Notes under the pieces: generated by a model
Seen by the model: only the letters and a program-made list of their open reading frames with translations
The model's database searches: none
Told to the model about the DNA's origin: nothing
Program-made: the position numbers and the translations under genes
Origin: Tachypleus tridentatus
Taxonomy: Eukaryota; Arthropoda; Merostomata; Xiphosura; Limulidae
Length of the DNA: 64,000 nucleotides
Assembly (NCBI RefSeq): GCF_004210375.1
Contig: NC_134834.1
Coordinates: 40,824,264 to 40,888,263, forward strand
Direction: 5' to 3'
In this document: piece after piece, positions 10,403 through 24,800 of the stretch
Layout of the letters: each line of letters begins with the position of its first letter
How positions within the stretch are numbered: position 1 is the stretch's first letter

Positions 10403-12737
10403 AATAATAATAAAGTTTTTTTTGTAGATTTGTTTTTTACCAATTTTTAACACTTTTTCAGTGGTATTACGATTTAAAAAAATTGGCAAAATAAATTTAC
10501 GTGTCTTTTAAATATAACTTTTACTTTTGTTAGGTTTGACTTAAATATTTTCACATATTTTTATTAGTAAGAATTTGTTTGCCTTTATATTCGACACCAT
10601 GTATTATTTGATGTTTTTTTTTAACTTTCAATTGTTAGCGTAAGATATATGAGGTGCATTTGCTTATGTACGTTACCTTGGTTTCGAAAATGAGCTTAAA
10701 CTGATTTATTTTCAAACTATTTAATGTGCTTTTGTGTTATAATTGTTTTTTTATAAGACTAATAATTTTAGATACGCACTTACTTGTTTATGTCACTGCT
10801 GTAAAAAAACTCAATTTTTTTGCGAAAATATGTTTTGTTTCGCCTTTTCTCAGGTCGAGAAAAATAATTAATGGTGATGCATGTTATAGATGATAATTAA
10901 CAAATTGTACAATTTACAGATAGGTATGTAATTATGGTTAACATTTAAGTTAAATTTAGGACTACTGACTGAATTATTTATTGACTTGTATCAATATCAT
11001 GCATAATTTCAGGTAGTATGCACTGAAAGATTTAAGGCGAAAACTAATATAGACTGACACTGATAGTGACAAACCTTATAAAGTATAACTTATATGTAAT
11101 ACTTGTTGTTTTTTTTACTTTTTAATTCTAACTGTAACTTTGAGTTTGAAAGTGTGAAGACATTTATTTTATGGATTGAATTTGAAGAGAGCAAGTACTG
11201 AACTATGTGATTAGAATCGTTGATTGTTAGGCACAATGCTTTTATTATATTGAGAGAAAAGCCTGAACTGAAACCAGTTTGAGTTCCAGAATAAAATTAT
11301 TTTTGTGCTAATCTGTACTGTGTACCTGATTAAACCTGTGTTAGATATTGTATTTTGTTTAATTTTCAGTCCAAATTATATTAAACTTTAAGAGTGTTAA
11401 CTAAACAATAAAGTAAAACTAAAGCCAAAGAGGAACTAACATAGTTCGAAATTGATTATTGATTGTAAAAATGTGATTGAGTTTAAAGGAAAAATTTAAA
11501 TGTAAACATTTCAGGTGACATGTATGTCAAATACATATGATATATAAATCCAGTTATCTATTGGTAATGCTCTGTTCATTTGTATTTATTCAGCAATAAA
11601 ATTATGGCCTGATATTGTTTTATTAAGAATGTGTACAGTACTTGAAACTTTCACAAAAGCTGGCTTGAATTTTACATTTTTAGATCGTTTAATGTTCTAG
11701 TTTATGCATATACATTTAATTTGATGCAGACATTTCAGTCTTCTTGGCAAGCTTTTAAAACATCTATTTTAGAAGTTAGTTACTGTTATTTGTATGTTTT
11801 TCTTAGTTTTCCCAACTTAATTATTACTTTTTTGTGTAATTGTTTTCATTCTTTCAAGCATATTTAGAGAAAGCTTAACAAATGATGTTAGTTGAAATCA
11901 ATTATCAGGTTTAAACTTTGAGATGCTATTTTTATTATAAACCTTAGGCTTATGATTTTGGATGATCCATTATCTTTTGGCATTTAAGCCTTAATATTAA
12001 GTTATATGATGTAATTAGAAAGATGCATTCTGGTAATTGTGAAATATTGATGGATTTGTGGTATAATCATAATGTGAAGAATAAACTGAAAAGTTTAAGG
12101 AAATTTAATTAAAAGTTTGATATGATTTTAATAAATTATATAGATGTCAAGGAATTTGGTGTGATACTACTTTTTTTGCCTCTGATTAAAATGTATACAA
12201 AAGCCAATTGTCATTTTTGATTTGAGGTTTTAGAGTTATGTTTTTTTTAGTGGATTTTAGAATAGGTTAATTTTCACAGTATGTGATCATTTTTCTTTTG
12301 ATTAAGATGAAGGGAGAAACTTGGTGAAAAATAACTTGTTGAAGAAAGGGTTGAGGCATCTGTGTGTGTGTGTAGTGCTTGAAGTAGAGAGTAATGTGAG
12401 GGTACACATATCCTCACTTCTCTAATTTGGCATTTTGCATATCCTAGTTCTTGTGCATGATCATTCCATTGTGGTGTGTGATTATATAATAAAAACATTG
12501 TCATCATTGTATGTGTAAGTATACCACCACTTTTGAACTTACACTTTGAACACTATATTTATAAGGATATATATGTATGTGTACTTTCATTCAGGTTACT
12601 GTTTGAAGCTTAGGAGCTGAATAGATTACTTGCAGTTTACTTTTTCAATTGGGAGGCAGAGATTGTGTTGCTAAGTTCCTGAACTAAAAATAAGTAATTT
12701 TTCAATACTTTCTCCAAACTGATTTTTCCTGTTGCAG
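10403..12737. other. Upstream region of Rab28, no exon identified
   Basis: AT-rich sequence with a (TG)n tract at about 12361-12373. The Rab28 ATG lies just after a splice acceptor, so a 5' UTR exon and promoter should lie upstream, but neither could be placed. No CpG-rich or TATA-like promoter stands out. Confidence 0.5.
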
Positions 12738-12738
12738 A

Positions 12739-12822
12739 ATGACAGAAGCTGTTGGAGATGAAGAATCAACCATTGAGAAACAGATGAAGTTTGTTATTGT
12801 TGGTGATGGATCAGCAGGAAAG
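12739..12822 (+). CDS. Rab28: Rab28 coding exon 1
   Basis: 28 codons, from [10 protein letters not shown] to GDGSAGK of the P-loop. The acceptor 'ttttcctgttgcag' ends at 12737, one base before the ATG, so the upstream part of the mRNA is a separate non-coding exon. The start is chosen because it gives a short acidic N-terminus like that of vertebrate Rab28. The exon ends AAG in phase 0, followed by GCAAGC rather than GT. Confidence 0.93.
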
Positions 12823-15800
12823 GCAAGCATTTTTAATGTTTCCACTGTTATGTGAAATACATTAATTTTTGAAATGTGGTTGTTGATTATGTTTTTTGTA
12901 AGTTTTCATATGTTTTTCTCAGCATTCATTTAGTTTCTAAGGGATAATAATAAGACATTTGACTGATCTAGGTTGTTACATTCTCTTTTACTACAGTATT
13001 CCAAACTAGAAATATATTTTCTTCAATTCAAACGTGATGTCTAAGATACTCATCCTGTCTTCTTTTAATGTTGCAGCTTCCATCAAACCTGAAGACAAAC
13101 TATTCCATATACAAAACACTTATAAAAATAACACTTCCTTAACTGGATTAATATTTAAGTTTTCCATATCTTAAACTTGGGTCCACCAATCTTACTGTCC
13201 ACAGACGTTTTATGAAATTATTGTGTGAATTTATGTATTTCAAATTTCACAATCTTAAAAACCTCATTCATATTCTCTTAGTCCATTTACTTCCCCAAAA
13301 TAGTTTTTGTGAATAAGTTATTGCACCTTTGCAAATGGGAAAAATCACAAGTTTCTTTACTTTCCATGAAGACAAAAAAAGCTAGAACAAGTGAAGAAGT
13401 GATAGGAAAGAAAAGGAATTAACAGTCTCAGTTTCTGTTCCTGTTTCATTTGGTATTAAAGAGTAAAAATATGATGATGAATGGTGTAGTTGTTGGAGTT
13501 TGTTTTAAAAAAAAAATTAATTTTGCAAGAAATACAATTGGCTATCTGTATGCTGTGCCTGAAAAATGAAAAAAGGTTGAGAAAAGACAGAATGAAAGTA
13601 TCTAAAGAATGGGTCAACAATGAGATAACCTGCTTTGACAAACATCAACAGCAATAACTCATGTCTTTGCTACAAAAAAACTTTTGATTACAAGGAAACC
13701 ATGGAACATAAAGCTGGATTAAGGATGGTTGCAGAAGCCAACAAAAAGGCTTTGGAGAATGTGTGTTTAGAGGCATTATTTCACAAAAAAGAGTTTACTA
13801 CATATATATGCACTGCATATAAAATCACAAAATAAGACCAATCATGTCAAATAATGTCAAATATGTAATTGATTTGAAAGTACTAAACAGAATTAACATG
13901 GGCCATATTCTTCATTCTACAAATGAGTTTATCAACATGGTGAATCATATTAATAAGGAAATGATTGAAAATTTGGTTGAGGAAATAACTAAGTCAGATT
14001 GTCAAATTTCATTGATAATTGATGAGTCAACCACCCTTAGTAAAAAATCTACCCTAATCATGTATGTTCAGATTTGTTTCGTGGATAGTGGAATGAATTC
14101 ACTTGTAAATTTAGTTTTGATTCTTTACTCAATTTTCTTCAATCTTATGGGATTACAGAAGATGAAAAATTATTTAGTTTGTGTTATGTTTGATGGTGCA
14201 ACTGTGATTATTTCTGTGGTACTGTGCTAATTTTACTGATTAGAACTGTTGGTCAGTGATTAAGTAAAGAGAATCTTAGGAATCAACAAGTTTAAATGTT
14301 CATTGATAAGTATGTCTTAAATCATGCATCACCAAAACATAGCATAGAGCAAGTGTAAGTAATCTTGATGGTGGTTCAACTTATAAAAATTGGCCACATT
14401 TTAAGCATGTGATGGATGTTATCCAGGTTCTAGTTAATTTCAGCTAAGTGACAGAACTATGAAGCTTTGATGCAAGATTTTGAAGAAGCAAATCTGTAAG
14501 AGACAAAAGAGAGAAATACACAAGTGCTAACAGTGAAAAATTACATCTAAAGAATTTGTATTCAACCTATAATTGATGTGTGATGTGCATCAAGAATTGT
14601 CCAGTTTGATCTTTGACTTGTCAGAGCATGACATAGACCTGTACAGAGTGGATAAAAGGATAAAAGCTCTTATACAAACTTTTGAGGAAAGACAAAAGAT
14701 CCTAGGCACTCGTTATGAAAATGCCACCAAAGTCATTGTAAATCTCTGCTTCTGAGATGTTGCACTCTATAAAACCACTGCAAAAATTATCCTCCAATCG
14801 ATCCAGGTGTTTTTTTACATATATTTGAAAGAAGCAGTAAAAAAAAAAATTATTGCTTGACAGTGAGGATGCTGATTTATAGCAATGGGCTCATGTTTGA
14901 CCAAAAACAGTGTTATTAAAACACTAATATTCAGTAGACATTTAGCAAGATTAAAGTAAGAAACTTGCTGATCAAATTTTAACAACATGAAATAGATATG
15001 ATTTGAGAATTTCATGAGTAGCTGATTTAAAAGATGTTTCTGAAAGAATTTCTGCATTTTAAACACTCTCTGAGTACTATTTCCATTTCTTCAAGTGAAT
15101 ATAACTGAAAATGTTTACAATTGAATTTGTTTACCAACCTGGCCAGAATTTAGTTGATGATGAAAACTGTTCTGGCACTTTTGATTATCAGAGTTGTTGG
15201 ACTGCCCCTCCCATGTTTCAACCTTACAAAATACATTGAGTCATGATTACTTTGAGATGAAAACCAGCTATAGACTTCAATAGCAAGGAACAAAGTTTGA
15301 CAAAAATTTGGAATTTTCGATTAAATTATTTTGGTGTGTATTCATTTTTTTTAATTCTTTAAAACTCAAAATTAAAAATGGCATTTACAAATGTTAAACA
15401 TTTTGATTTTTAAAGATCATGATTCCAATGTCCAATTTGCCAGCAACTGAGGAGAATTAGTTAAGGGTTGGGAGTTGGGTGCTTGAACCTAAAACATTTC
15501 AACTTTTACTACCTTTTGATGTCTACAGCCAGTTGTGGGAAGGCAGTTACCCTTAATATTTAGATATAACCTTAAAATAGAATTAAACCTTCAGAAAAAA
15601 TTCTGTAGTGTAGAACTCCAAATCTCCACATGTTGTTTTGTTCTGACAAGTGGTTTTGAGCTTATATTCTAGAGCTAAAACTCAGAAGTTGCTGAAGGAA
15701 CATTCATAAGCACGTGCTAGCTTGTCGTAGGATAACAATTCATTTAAGGCCTTAAAGAAAGATGAATCTATTTACTTTAGTTGAACTTAAATTCATTATG

Positions 15801-18800
15801 AAAGGGTGAATCCCTGTTGTTACAATGAAGAAAAATTGAGTAGGATATGTGAAAAGCAGTTTTTTTTAAGTTTGATTCAATTTATATTATGAAATTGCTT
15901 AAATTTACAGTTTTAATTTTAAAATGTTTTGGAAGAAAACCTCAGTTTTGAGTCTGAAACAATTTTAAATTTATTGAAGTCCTTGATTGTGAACTTAGAT
16001 AATTTCTGTTTGAAACTGTGTATACTTGAACACTGGCCAACAAGTTAACTAAGCTAATGGTACTTCTAATTATATTTGCACAGCAGGACCATTTACAGAA
16101 TATTTGGAGGATAGGTTTTAATTTGTGAGATCAAAAGCCAACACATATTATGTAAAGAACCCCCAGAAAATGAGTAAAACAAAAAGTACTAGGAGATTAA
16201 ATCTGGAAGCAATTTTTCATGAAATATAGCTTAAACAAGTGTAGAGGATGTATCATAACACTCCACTCTTGTTTTATCTTACAAGGGTTCCTCCACTTTC
16301 TGTGTGTGGAATTTTATTCATAGTGTGATGTGAGGTATGTATTATATCAGAAGTTATTTTCTTACACTGAAAATTGATTTCCGACAAGGTATGTTACTTC
16401 TGCTCACATACATAACTATTCTCATTCGATGCTGCCTTATTATTTGCAAACAGTTTTTTACACATGCCACAAGCCTTTCACTCCCACATGCCCCTTGATT
16501 CATAAGTCTGTTTTGGGTATCTTCCAACAGCTTTAAAGTCCAGAGCAGAATCAGTGAGACAGTGATTTATTTACTCTTTCCTCATTGATTGATCATTTGT
16601 CTCACTCTAATCTTCAACCATCCCCTATTTCTGTTTTCCATCCTTTACCTGTTCCTTCCTCCAAGGAACCTTTGGCTATATTATTTGATGCAAAATGTCA
16701 TACCACCAACATTATCTGTGTTTTTCTAGTGAGTTTTGGTCTCGTTGGAGCTCATTTATCTGTGTTTGTTCCTTTATGACAGGAGTTTGCCAAGGATCTC
16801 TGAGCTCATCAAATTTTATGTGATGGACTTGGCATCAGTTTCTTCTCCCCTTCCCCATTATCTCAGATACCCATTTCATTTCCATTGTCCTGAGATTCTA
16901 CCACCAGTCAAAGTATATATGAGGCAGTACAGGATTTTCTTTCTCAAAATGCCATCAGTTCTGTCATTCCCCTTTCTCCAGGGTTTTATTCCAAGTTATT
17001 TGTGGTACTCAGTAAAACTGGACACTGGTGTCCTGTAATTGATTTTTCCTGCCTCAATCACTTCTTTGTGTTACCTAATTTTACCACAGAGTTACTTCTC
17101 TCCCTCAAGTGGACTTTTTAAATGGGTCCATAGATCACCATGGTATACATCTTGAATGCTTATATACATATTCCAATATCTTACATGCTGTAGGGGTTTA
17201 TCAATTTTGTGCTCTTCCTTTCAGTTTGCTTTGGCATTATTGGTCTTTTGTTGAGTAGTCAAGGCTTTAGCGAGACATATACACACTTAAGGGTTGCACT
17301 TACATCATTACATGGATGACTGAGTATTGTTGGCTTATTTCAAACTAAAGTCTACCAAGTATTCTCATCTGCTTCTTTTTAAAGTGGCATGATTGAGGTG
17401 GCTAGTTAATCAAGTTGAAAAAGTTCTTCCTTTTTATTGCCTAATGTGTTTTTCAACATTCATCTCAGCTGTGCCCAACCTTTTTCTTAAAACTCCATTC
17501 AGTTGAGCTGGTAGTTACCAATGCTCTTACTACTTTCTCTGTTACTACTTTTGAGGTCTTACCTCTTTTGGGATGTGCTCTTCTATAGCAGCACTTATCC
17601 CCATAGATCATGCTCATGTGAGATCTCTTCAGTGAATCATTTTCTTCTTCACCTTGTGAGCAGTCATCTGGTTATGATTCATTGTGACAATTCTACAGTG
17701 GTGACATAAATCAATCTCCAGTGAGGTACCAGTTCTTCTTCCCTTTGTGGTTGAATTTTGGATCTTCTTTTTTTGGGCTCACGAGTACACCCTTGTGCAA
17801 ATTAATTGAAACAAATGGTCATTTTACAATATTTTCAGCATGGCGGCCGGTGTAGGCTCGCTGGACCCGCTGATTTCCTTTAATAGTTATTTTTTCACAC
17901 AGACGGCGTCATTAGCTGTGTTTTGCAGTTACGGTCAATCTATTTTTGGGATATATGATGAAAGTTTGAGGAATATTACATCATTCGAAATTGCGTTAGA
18001 AGGGCAAGGAGACCAGTCAAAAACAACTTCTTACCAACTCAATGAAGAAAAAGCTGTATCAATGGGGTCTGAAATACAAGAACTGGATGCAAGAACAATG
18101 GAGGAAGGTGTTATTCAGTGACGAGACTCACTTCTTCGTACAGGGTCAAAGAAATCTGCATGTTAGCAGATCTCCAGGTGAGAAACTTCGAGAATCTCAC
18201 ATCAGTCAGTTCATAAAACATCCCTTGAAGAAGATGTTTTGGGGCTTTTTCAGCTACTATGGTGTCGGAGGCTTACATATCGTAGAAGGTATGATGAAAG
18301 GACCACAGTACATTGAAGTTTTGCAGAGAAGAGTCATTCCAGAATTGAAAAAGAGATTTCCAGATGGATCTAGCATTTTTTAGCAAGATCTGGCTCCGTG
18401 TCACACATTGAAACTTGTGAAGAATTTTATTACTACAATTTGAATAAAGGTGCTGGACTGGCCTGGAACCTCTCTGGACTTAAATCCTATTGAAAATCTT
18501 TGGGTGATTTGTAAAGAAAGACTTTGGGGAAAGACTGTACTATGAAAGATAAGGTAATTGAGGTGTGGTACCACGATCCAGAAATTAGTAAAGATTGCAC
18601 TCAACTTGTGGACTCGATGCCAAATCGGATTAATGATCTTTTGAAAAATAAAGGCGGTCATATCACGTATTAATTTGTGAGTAACTTTTGGATTCTCAGA
18701 AATAAAATGCAAAAAATTGAAAAAAATCGTAATTTTCCGTCTTGTTTCAATTAATTTGCACAAGGGTGTATAGTATTCATCTCCTTGTAGACCTAGCATA

Positions 18801-21800
18801 GACAGGTTGCAAATTGAGTTTGTATCCCATCAACCATGCTTGTTCTTTCAACCATGAAGGTATTATAATATGATAGTCAATCCCAATTTTCCATGGTGAA
18901 TAGCTTCATTTTTAGCATATTCCATTCATCTTACCTTCATGGAGGTTTATCAATGTAAGTGAAATGTTTTCTGCTGTTGGTCTTTAGATTGGGAGTTTTC
19001 CCTTGCTTATTCCACTTTTCATATTATTATGGATTTCATCTCTTACTTATTTGATCAAATGATTTCAACCTCATTGATTATGGGTTATTGGGCTGCCTTA
19101 TCCCACACTTTATTTTTCTTGGTACTATAAAACTTTTACTTTTCATATCTATCACTGTTGTTGTGTTCCTTCCAGATTAGTTGACCTCCAAAGCACGCAG
19201 TCCTTCCAGATTAGGATGTCATTGTGGTGCTGTATTACCTTGCTTATCTCTGTTTGAACTTTTGTCATCTTGTTCCATGTTTCATTTATCCTTTAATCTA
19301 TATTTCCTTCTCTTTTTGGCTTGTGGATGTTGTTGGTTGGATTTATTTGCCATTGCATTTAATGAACTTTGTATCATTCCACTTGTATTTTCCTCTACCT
19401 GTATTAATCTTTTCTTCTAAAGATTTGGTGGCATGGACAGGTAATTTTTCCTTCTCACCAAATTTCCTTCCTTTCATTTCCCATCTCTATTCCCAGTCCT
19501 TCTATGTCCTGCTTGTGCTCTTCATTGTAATGTTATCCACATGGATAATCAGCAGCTATCCTCTGTTCATGATATCTTCTTCTTCCTTTACCAGCTGGGT
19601 TAAGCTATTATTTCAGCTGGCTTATTCTTTCTTGTTCTCTTCGTCTTCTTGCAATTTGTTACAGGTATGTTTCCCTCAGATTTAGGCACTTCTTCCCTGG
19701 TGTCTCATCTCCATCATCCTTTGGAGTAAATTTTTTTTGCAGGCATTTGGACAACTTGGCATGCTTTCATCTATCTTTGTCTGCATTGTGTTGCTGTTTC
19801 TTCTTTGTTGGGTTATCATCGTCCACCTATTGCCATTTTACAGACTTTGAGAAAACTCTATCTGGGCAGATTTTCTTTCTTTCATTATATGTATATATAC
19901 ACACATATATTTTATTTTCAGGGGCCTGTTCCATGTTTTGACCAGTATTCTGCTCTGTGGTGAGTGGTACCTGTTTCAGTATACTTCATTCTCTTACAAA
20001 CTCTGCTATGTAAGGCCCCATTGACTTAACTTTCAAAATATTTGTGGCCACCAAACACACTGTTTATTACAATCACATAAACTAAAGATATGGCATTCCA
20101 CAAAATTGCTTGTAGGTTATTCTTCACAATATATGTGCTTCACAAATGTGCCCATTCTGAACAGTACTAACCCATAGACTTCATAGGTTAGGCAGAAAGG
20201 AATTGCTATTCCTCAGATTGAATAAATCAGATTTTGCATGCTTCACAAAATAGGGTTTCACGGTCACCCACTGCATCATCTTTGGTGTGAATGTTCCTCC
20301 AGACTTTCTACCATGTTTTTTAGTCCCTCTTTCTTCCAGTGGAGTGTGAGGTTCCTTACCACTTTCCATTTTGAAGCTTTTTGGGGAGTGAACTATGTAA
20401 ATATTATTCTAATTAAGAGAGTAGAGTGGTGATGTTTTGTTGGTGTACATGACAGTATGTCCTGCAAATTAACACTCCTATCTGCGTGGGTTTGTCCAAT
20501 GGGATGTTGCAACTTTGCAGTGTTATGTCTTTGTTGATGTCTTTATGCTAAGAATGCAATTGTGTTAGGTTTGTTCTGGTTGTTTGATTTCAGTTGAACA
20601 TAACACATTATAGGGACACCTTTTTTGCTTCTATTCATTGCAAGGTTGGGTTCCAGGTTTGATATTATGTATATATATATATAGATAGATATATCACTAC
20701 TCACATGTGCTTTGTTGATTGAATGGTGGTAGAATTTGCCCCTTCTGTCTACTGAACTAGAGTTCAAGGTATGATTCTCTTCCAACCCTTGCATGGATTT
20801 CAATTCCCAGCAGCTGAATTTTAGATTGTAGTCAACTTTGGAAGATCAGTGTGGGATTACTGCATATTTTAAGAACAAACATAATGGTGATATTTAGTCA
20901 TCATTAGTTATTCAATCCTAAGTTATTGGAATTACAATTTAATTAAGTTTTGTCATGCAAATAACTAAGTAATTAAACTTTAATGTTTTCAGTTTTTCCA
21001 ATTACATAGCAATCAAAATATTGCCATTATGATTTTTCATTATCATTTTCAATCAAGTTTGCTCAGCATAATCAGTTACTGCTATGACTCACTGAAAAAT
21101 GGAGCCAGCTGAAATTTGTGTTTCTAATTACTATCATTTCTGTTTACTCTACCTAAGTAATCAGAATATTGCCATTTTATTTGTATGTTATGCACAAAAA
21201 CTACAATAGGTTTAATATATGTGTATCAAAACATGATTTTTCTCATTAGAAGTTTGTTTTTTGGTCATTTAATTGTAGTATTGTTGAATGCAATCAGTTA
21301 ATGAGCCTTAAAGGTAATGAATTAGCAAATTCTACTAATTGTCCATTTTATTTTTCACACATAAAAGTATGATATTTAAAAGTATTTTACTAAATATCAT
21401 TAATTCCCTTGGTATTCTGCCTGGAGTTACTAGATTTAATTTGTTATGATACTTTTGGATTTATTGTATATTTTTTATTCTTAACATTTTCTTGCTACTT
21501 TTGTGCTTCAAACAACTAATTATTTAAAAAAAATGTATGTCTTTTTATTTTCAAGTGTGACTTCCTTTAATGCTCTGTTTCAGACATCACTTGCAAGTAG
21601 ATTTGCTCAAGAATGTTTTGATAGACAGTATCGACAAACTCTAGGGGTTGATTTCTTTTTGAAAAGAATAATTTTACCAGGTAGGTTTTAATATTTCATT
21701 CTTCAAGAATCTACCTATAAAATATAAAATTCACACACATTTTTGTACCATACATCTGATCTAGTTGATCAGTCTCTTAATTCATTCAGAACATTATTGT

Positions 21801-24800
21801 TTTGTGTATATCAAGAGGTTTTATTAAGTTACATTCAAACTATTTTCTTATAATGGTATATAAATAAACTAGGCATACAAATGTAGTTAATAATCCAAAT
21901 GTTAATTATTTTGGTTTTAAGTTCTTAGTTTTATAAAGCAATATTAAAAAAACGAATTCTCAATTTCCCCTATTGTGAGTCCATCAAGGTGGATTCCTGT
22001 ACATGGTGAAGGAACCTCTCATAAAATATTCTGTATTTTCAGTTTTAATCCTTGGGGATCTGAACATTCACCTGCATGTTTGTCATGCATAGTGACCCAT
22101 GAAGGGCAGGAGAGTGGTTTATGGGCACTGCAACACACCACTTTGACTTTGATTTCCTGTTGATGGGTGGCCTTGGAGTGGCCCCCAAGGTCAGTCAGAG
22201 GGTCCTGTTGGGTTAAGGTCAACTGAACACCAGTATTGAGCATTCTTAATGACTGTTGTGGTGGGTATTATGTGTTATGCTGGTGTTTGGTTATAGTCTT
22301 CATGAAGCCCTATATTTGCTATTGGTGTCCTTGTTTTGTGTTGCAGTGTGTCTTCTTGTAAGACTCCATGCTGGGTAAGATAAATAGACACTAAATATTT
22401 TTCTTATGGATCCCTCATCTCTAAATAGAAATAGAGTCATGAAAAAACAATTAATTAGTAAACATATGGAGGACTGTGTTTTACCGTCACTACCCAAGTT
22501 GATTATGGTACTTCATTTTCTAATTTTACATTCCTTGAGTGAGAAATCTTTAGGGCAGATGTATCCTCCTTTTTATCCAGAAGGGATCATAGGGGTTTGC
22601 TGGCTATATTTCAGTAGTGGAGCTAGAGAATTCTTACTGTTTCCAGTCACTGAGGTTATGGACAGAAGCTTTTTCTCTACAGTGTTAGTTACTTTCTTCC
22701 ACTCTTGAAGAAATTTGAGGTCTTCCTACATGGGTCCCTGGATGTTCTTTTCTTCTCAGGTGTCTGTAGTAGAAGCACTAGTCTTTGCAGAAGACTACTC
22801 ATAAAACCAGTTCAGATTTGATGCTTGGCATTTACAGTTGGGTTGAGCTTGGCTTTTATTTTTTATCAGTATTGGCTCTGTATATTTGTTCATGAAAGAG
22901 GGTTTATTATCTTCTAATTCTTAAAGCAGAATAGTCCCGTCTTGGGTTCTTGATTGAGCACAGTTTGTTCCATGCTCTTGCTCACGTGAATGGGAAGTAA
23001 GGATGAGTGTTCATAATTCTAGACTCGATGAATTCTGTTTTCCCATGTTGAATAAAGCATAAAAGGTCCTGTAATTTTGAGTGAGGTGTTGCCTTTCTTA
23101 CTTCTCCATTAAGTAATGGAATGTGCTTCATATCAGCCAGTCACTTCCCAGATCAGGCTGTCCTTCCAACCTAAGCAGCTGGGTAACCAGGAAACTGGTT
23201 AGGGATGCAACTGTGAAAACACCAGTTAGAATGAAAAATTTGCAAAGTTCCATGTCTGAGATGTGAGAAAATATACATATATGACAACAATTCCTCCACA
23301 TGCAATCCAGGTATTATCTACAGGGAATGACACTGAATAATGGGTACCTAGAATAATAACATCTTAATCATTTTCTTGACCCAAATGTTACGTGCACATG
23401 CATCTGAAAAATGCTGTATTAGAACAAACAGGAAGAAACTTTTTGGTATAATTGCATACTGAACTTTCCATCCCCTTTTTTCAGGCTTTACCTCAAGCCA
23501 GTGTTAATTGTAAACATTAAAACCACTAATATATGTGAATGTGCACTGACCGAGAGGTACTGTAACTGTACTGCACTTCCTGTAAGCATTTTACATGCAA
23601 TATGGATGATGCAGCCCTTTAATAAAGGTTCAATAGTTAGTTACATTATACAGAATAAATTTTTTGTTTGTATGTAGTTAAGCTTAAAGCTGCACAGTGG
23701 GCTGTCTGTGTTGTGCTTACCAAGAGTATCAAAACCTAATTTTTAACATTATAATCTTTGTGATTTACTACTATGCCACGGGTGAGCATACATATAGAAA
23801 GAAACCTTAACAGTATTTCTATTCTTACATAATAAAACATTCTTTGAAAATTAAGTTACTACGTTAATACAAAGTCATTAACTATGATTGTAAGTATAAA
23901 ATGCAGACATTTTTTGTGTTTCAATATAACATTATTCCTGGTGTGGTAGTATAAAAACAGAAAAATATTTTCTCATAAATAGATGTCTAAAGTCCTTTGT
24001 TTATTTATTTTTACCAAAACATACCAATGTTTTTAATTGCATATATATATATTTTAATATTGTGTGTTATTAATTTATTTTTTAATATTATACACAAGTG
24101 CCAAGAAAGTAATATTCAATTATCACCCTCCAGTTTTCCCAGTAGCCCTAAGTTGGTGAATTATTGACAGTTTCTTTTCATTATAACTTTCATTTTTACC
24201 CTTTAGAAAATACAACTATATATATGTATATATTAAAAACAGAACAAAAAAAGAACTCATCATATAACTGATATCCATATCAAGTATGTGATAAGCCCAT
24301 TTGCCCTTACTAAATGCCCACTGTTGGGATGAGGCTTTTTACAAAACTGCTTTAACGATATATTTATTTTCAAGGTGTACAAAAATAGAATTATGTAAAG
24401 TGGCTAAACAACCAAAAAAACAGCTTCTGCTATACTTATTCATGGTAATCTTCTGCTCAGTTTCTCAGCTATAGACTTATGTAAATCAGATAATTCCTGT
24501 TTAGTGTTCTCTCCTGTGTGAAATATTCACTCCCAGTCTTCTTTAGTGGGGTAAGAGAATCTTTGCTTATTGTCAAACCACTTGTATGGAAAGTTTCCCC
24601 TTGTGGTTAATATAATCCTACTGGTATGAGACTGTATGGATGAACCTCTCAACCAAAAGTAAGGCAGAAGAGTCAATTTGAAACACTCGTATAGGACACT
24701 CCATTACTAACAACCAGACAATTCCTTATGGTTGTCTTGAATTTTCCTTAGGATGCAGACCTGGGATGATATATTCCTATTCAAGACTATCAAGTACTGT

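Noticed and set aside
10206..10403. 65-codon minus-strand open frame
   Set aside because: It lies entirely in a tRNA-derived SINE and its target duplication.
17840..18121. 93-codon open frame at the start of Tc1 element A
   Set aside because: It is out of frame with the transposase core and lacks a helix-turn-helix; it is leftover sequence after internal deletion.
19224..19685. 153-codon open frame looking like a membrane protein
   Set aside because: The Leu/Phe/Ser richness comes from T/C-rich DNA. The same stretch recurs in other repeat copies without keeping the frame.
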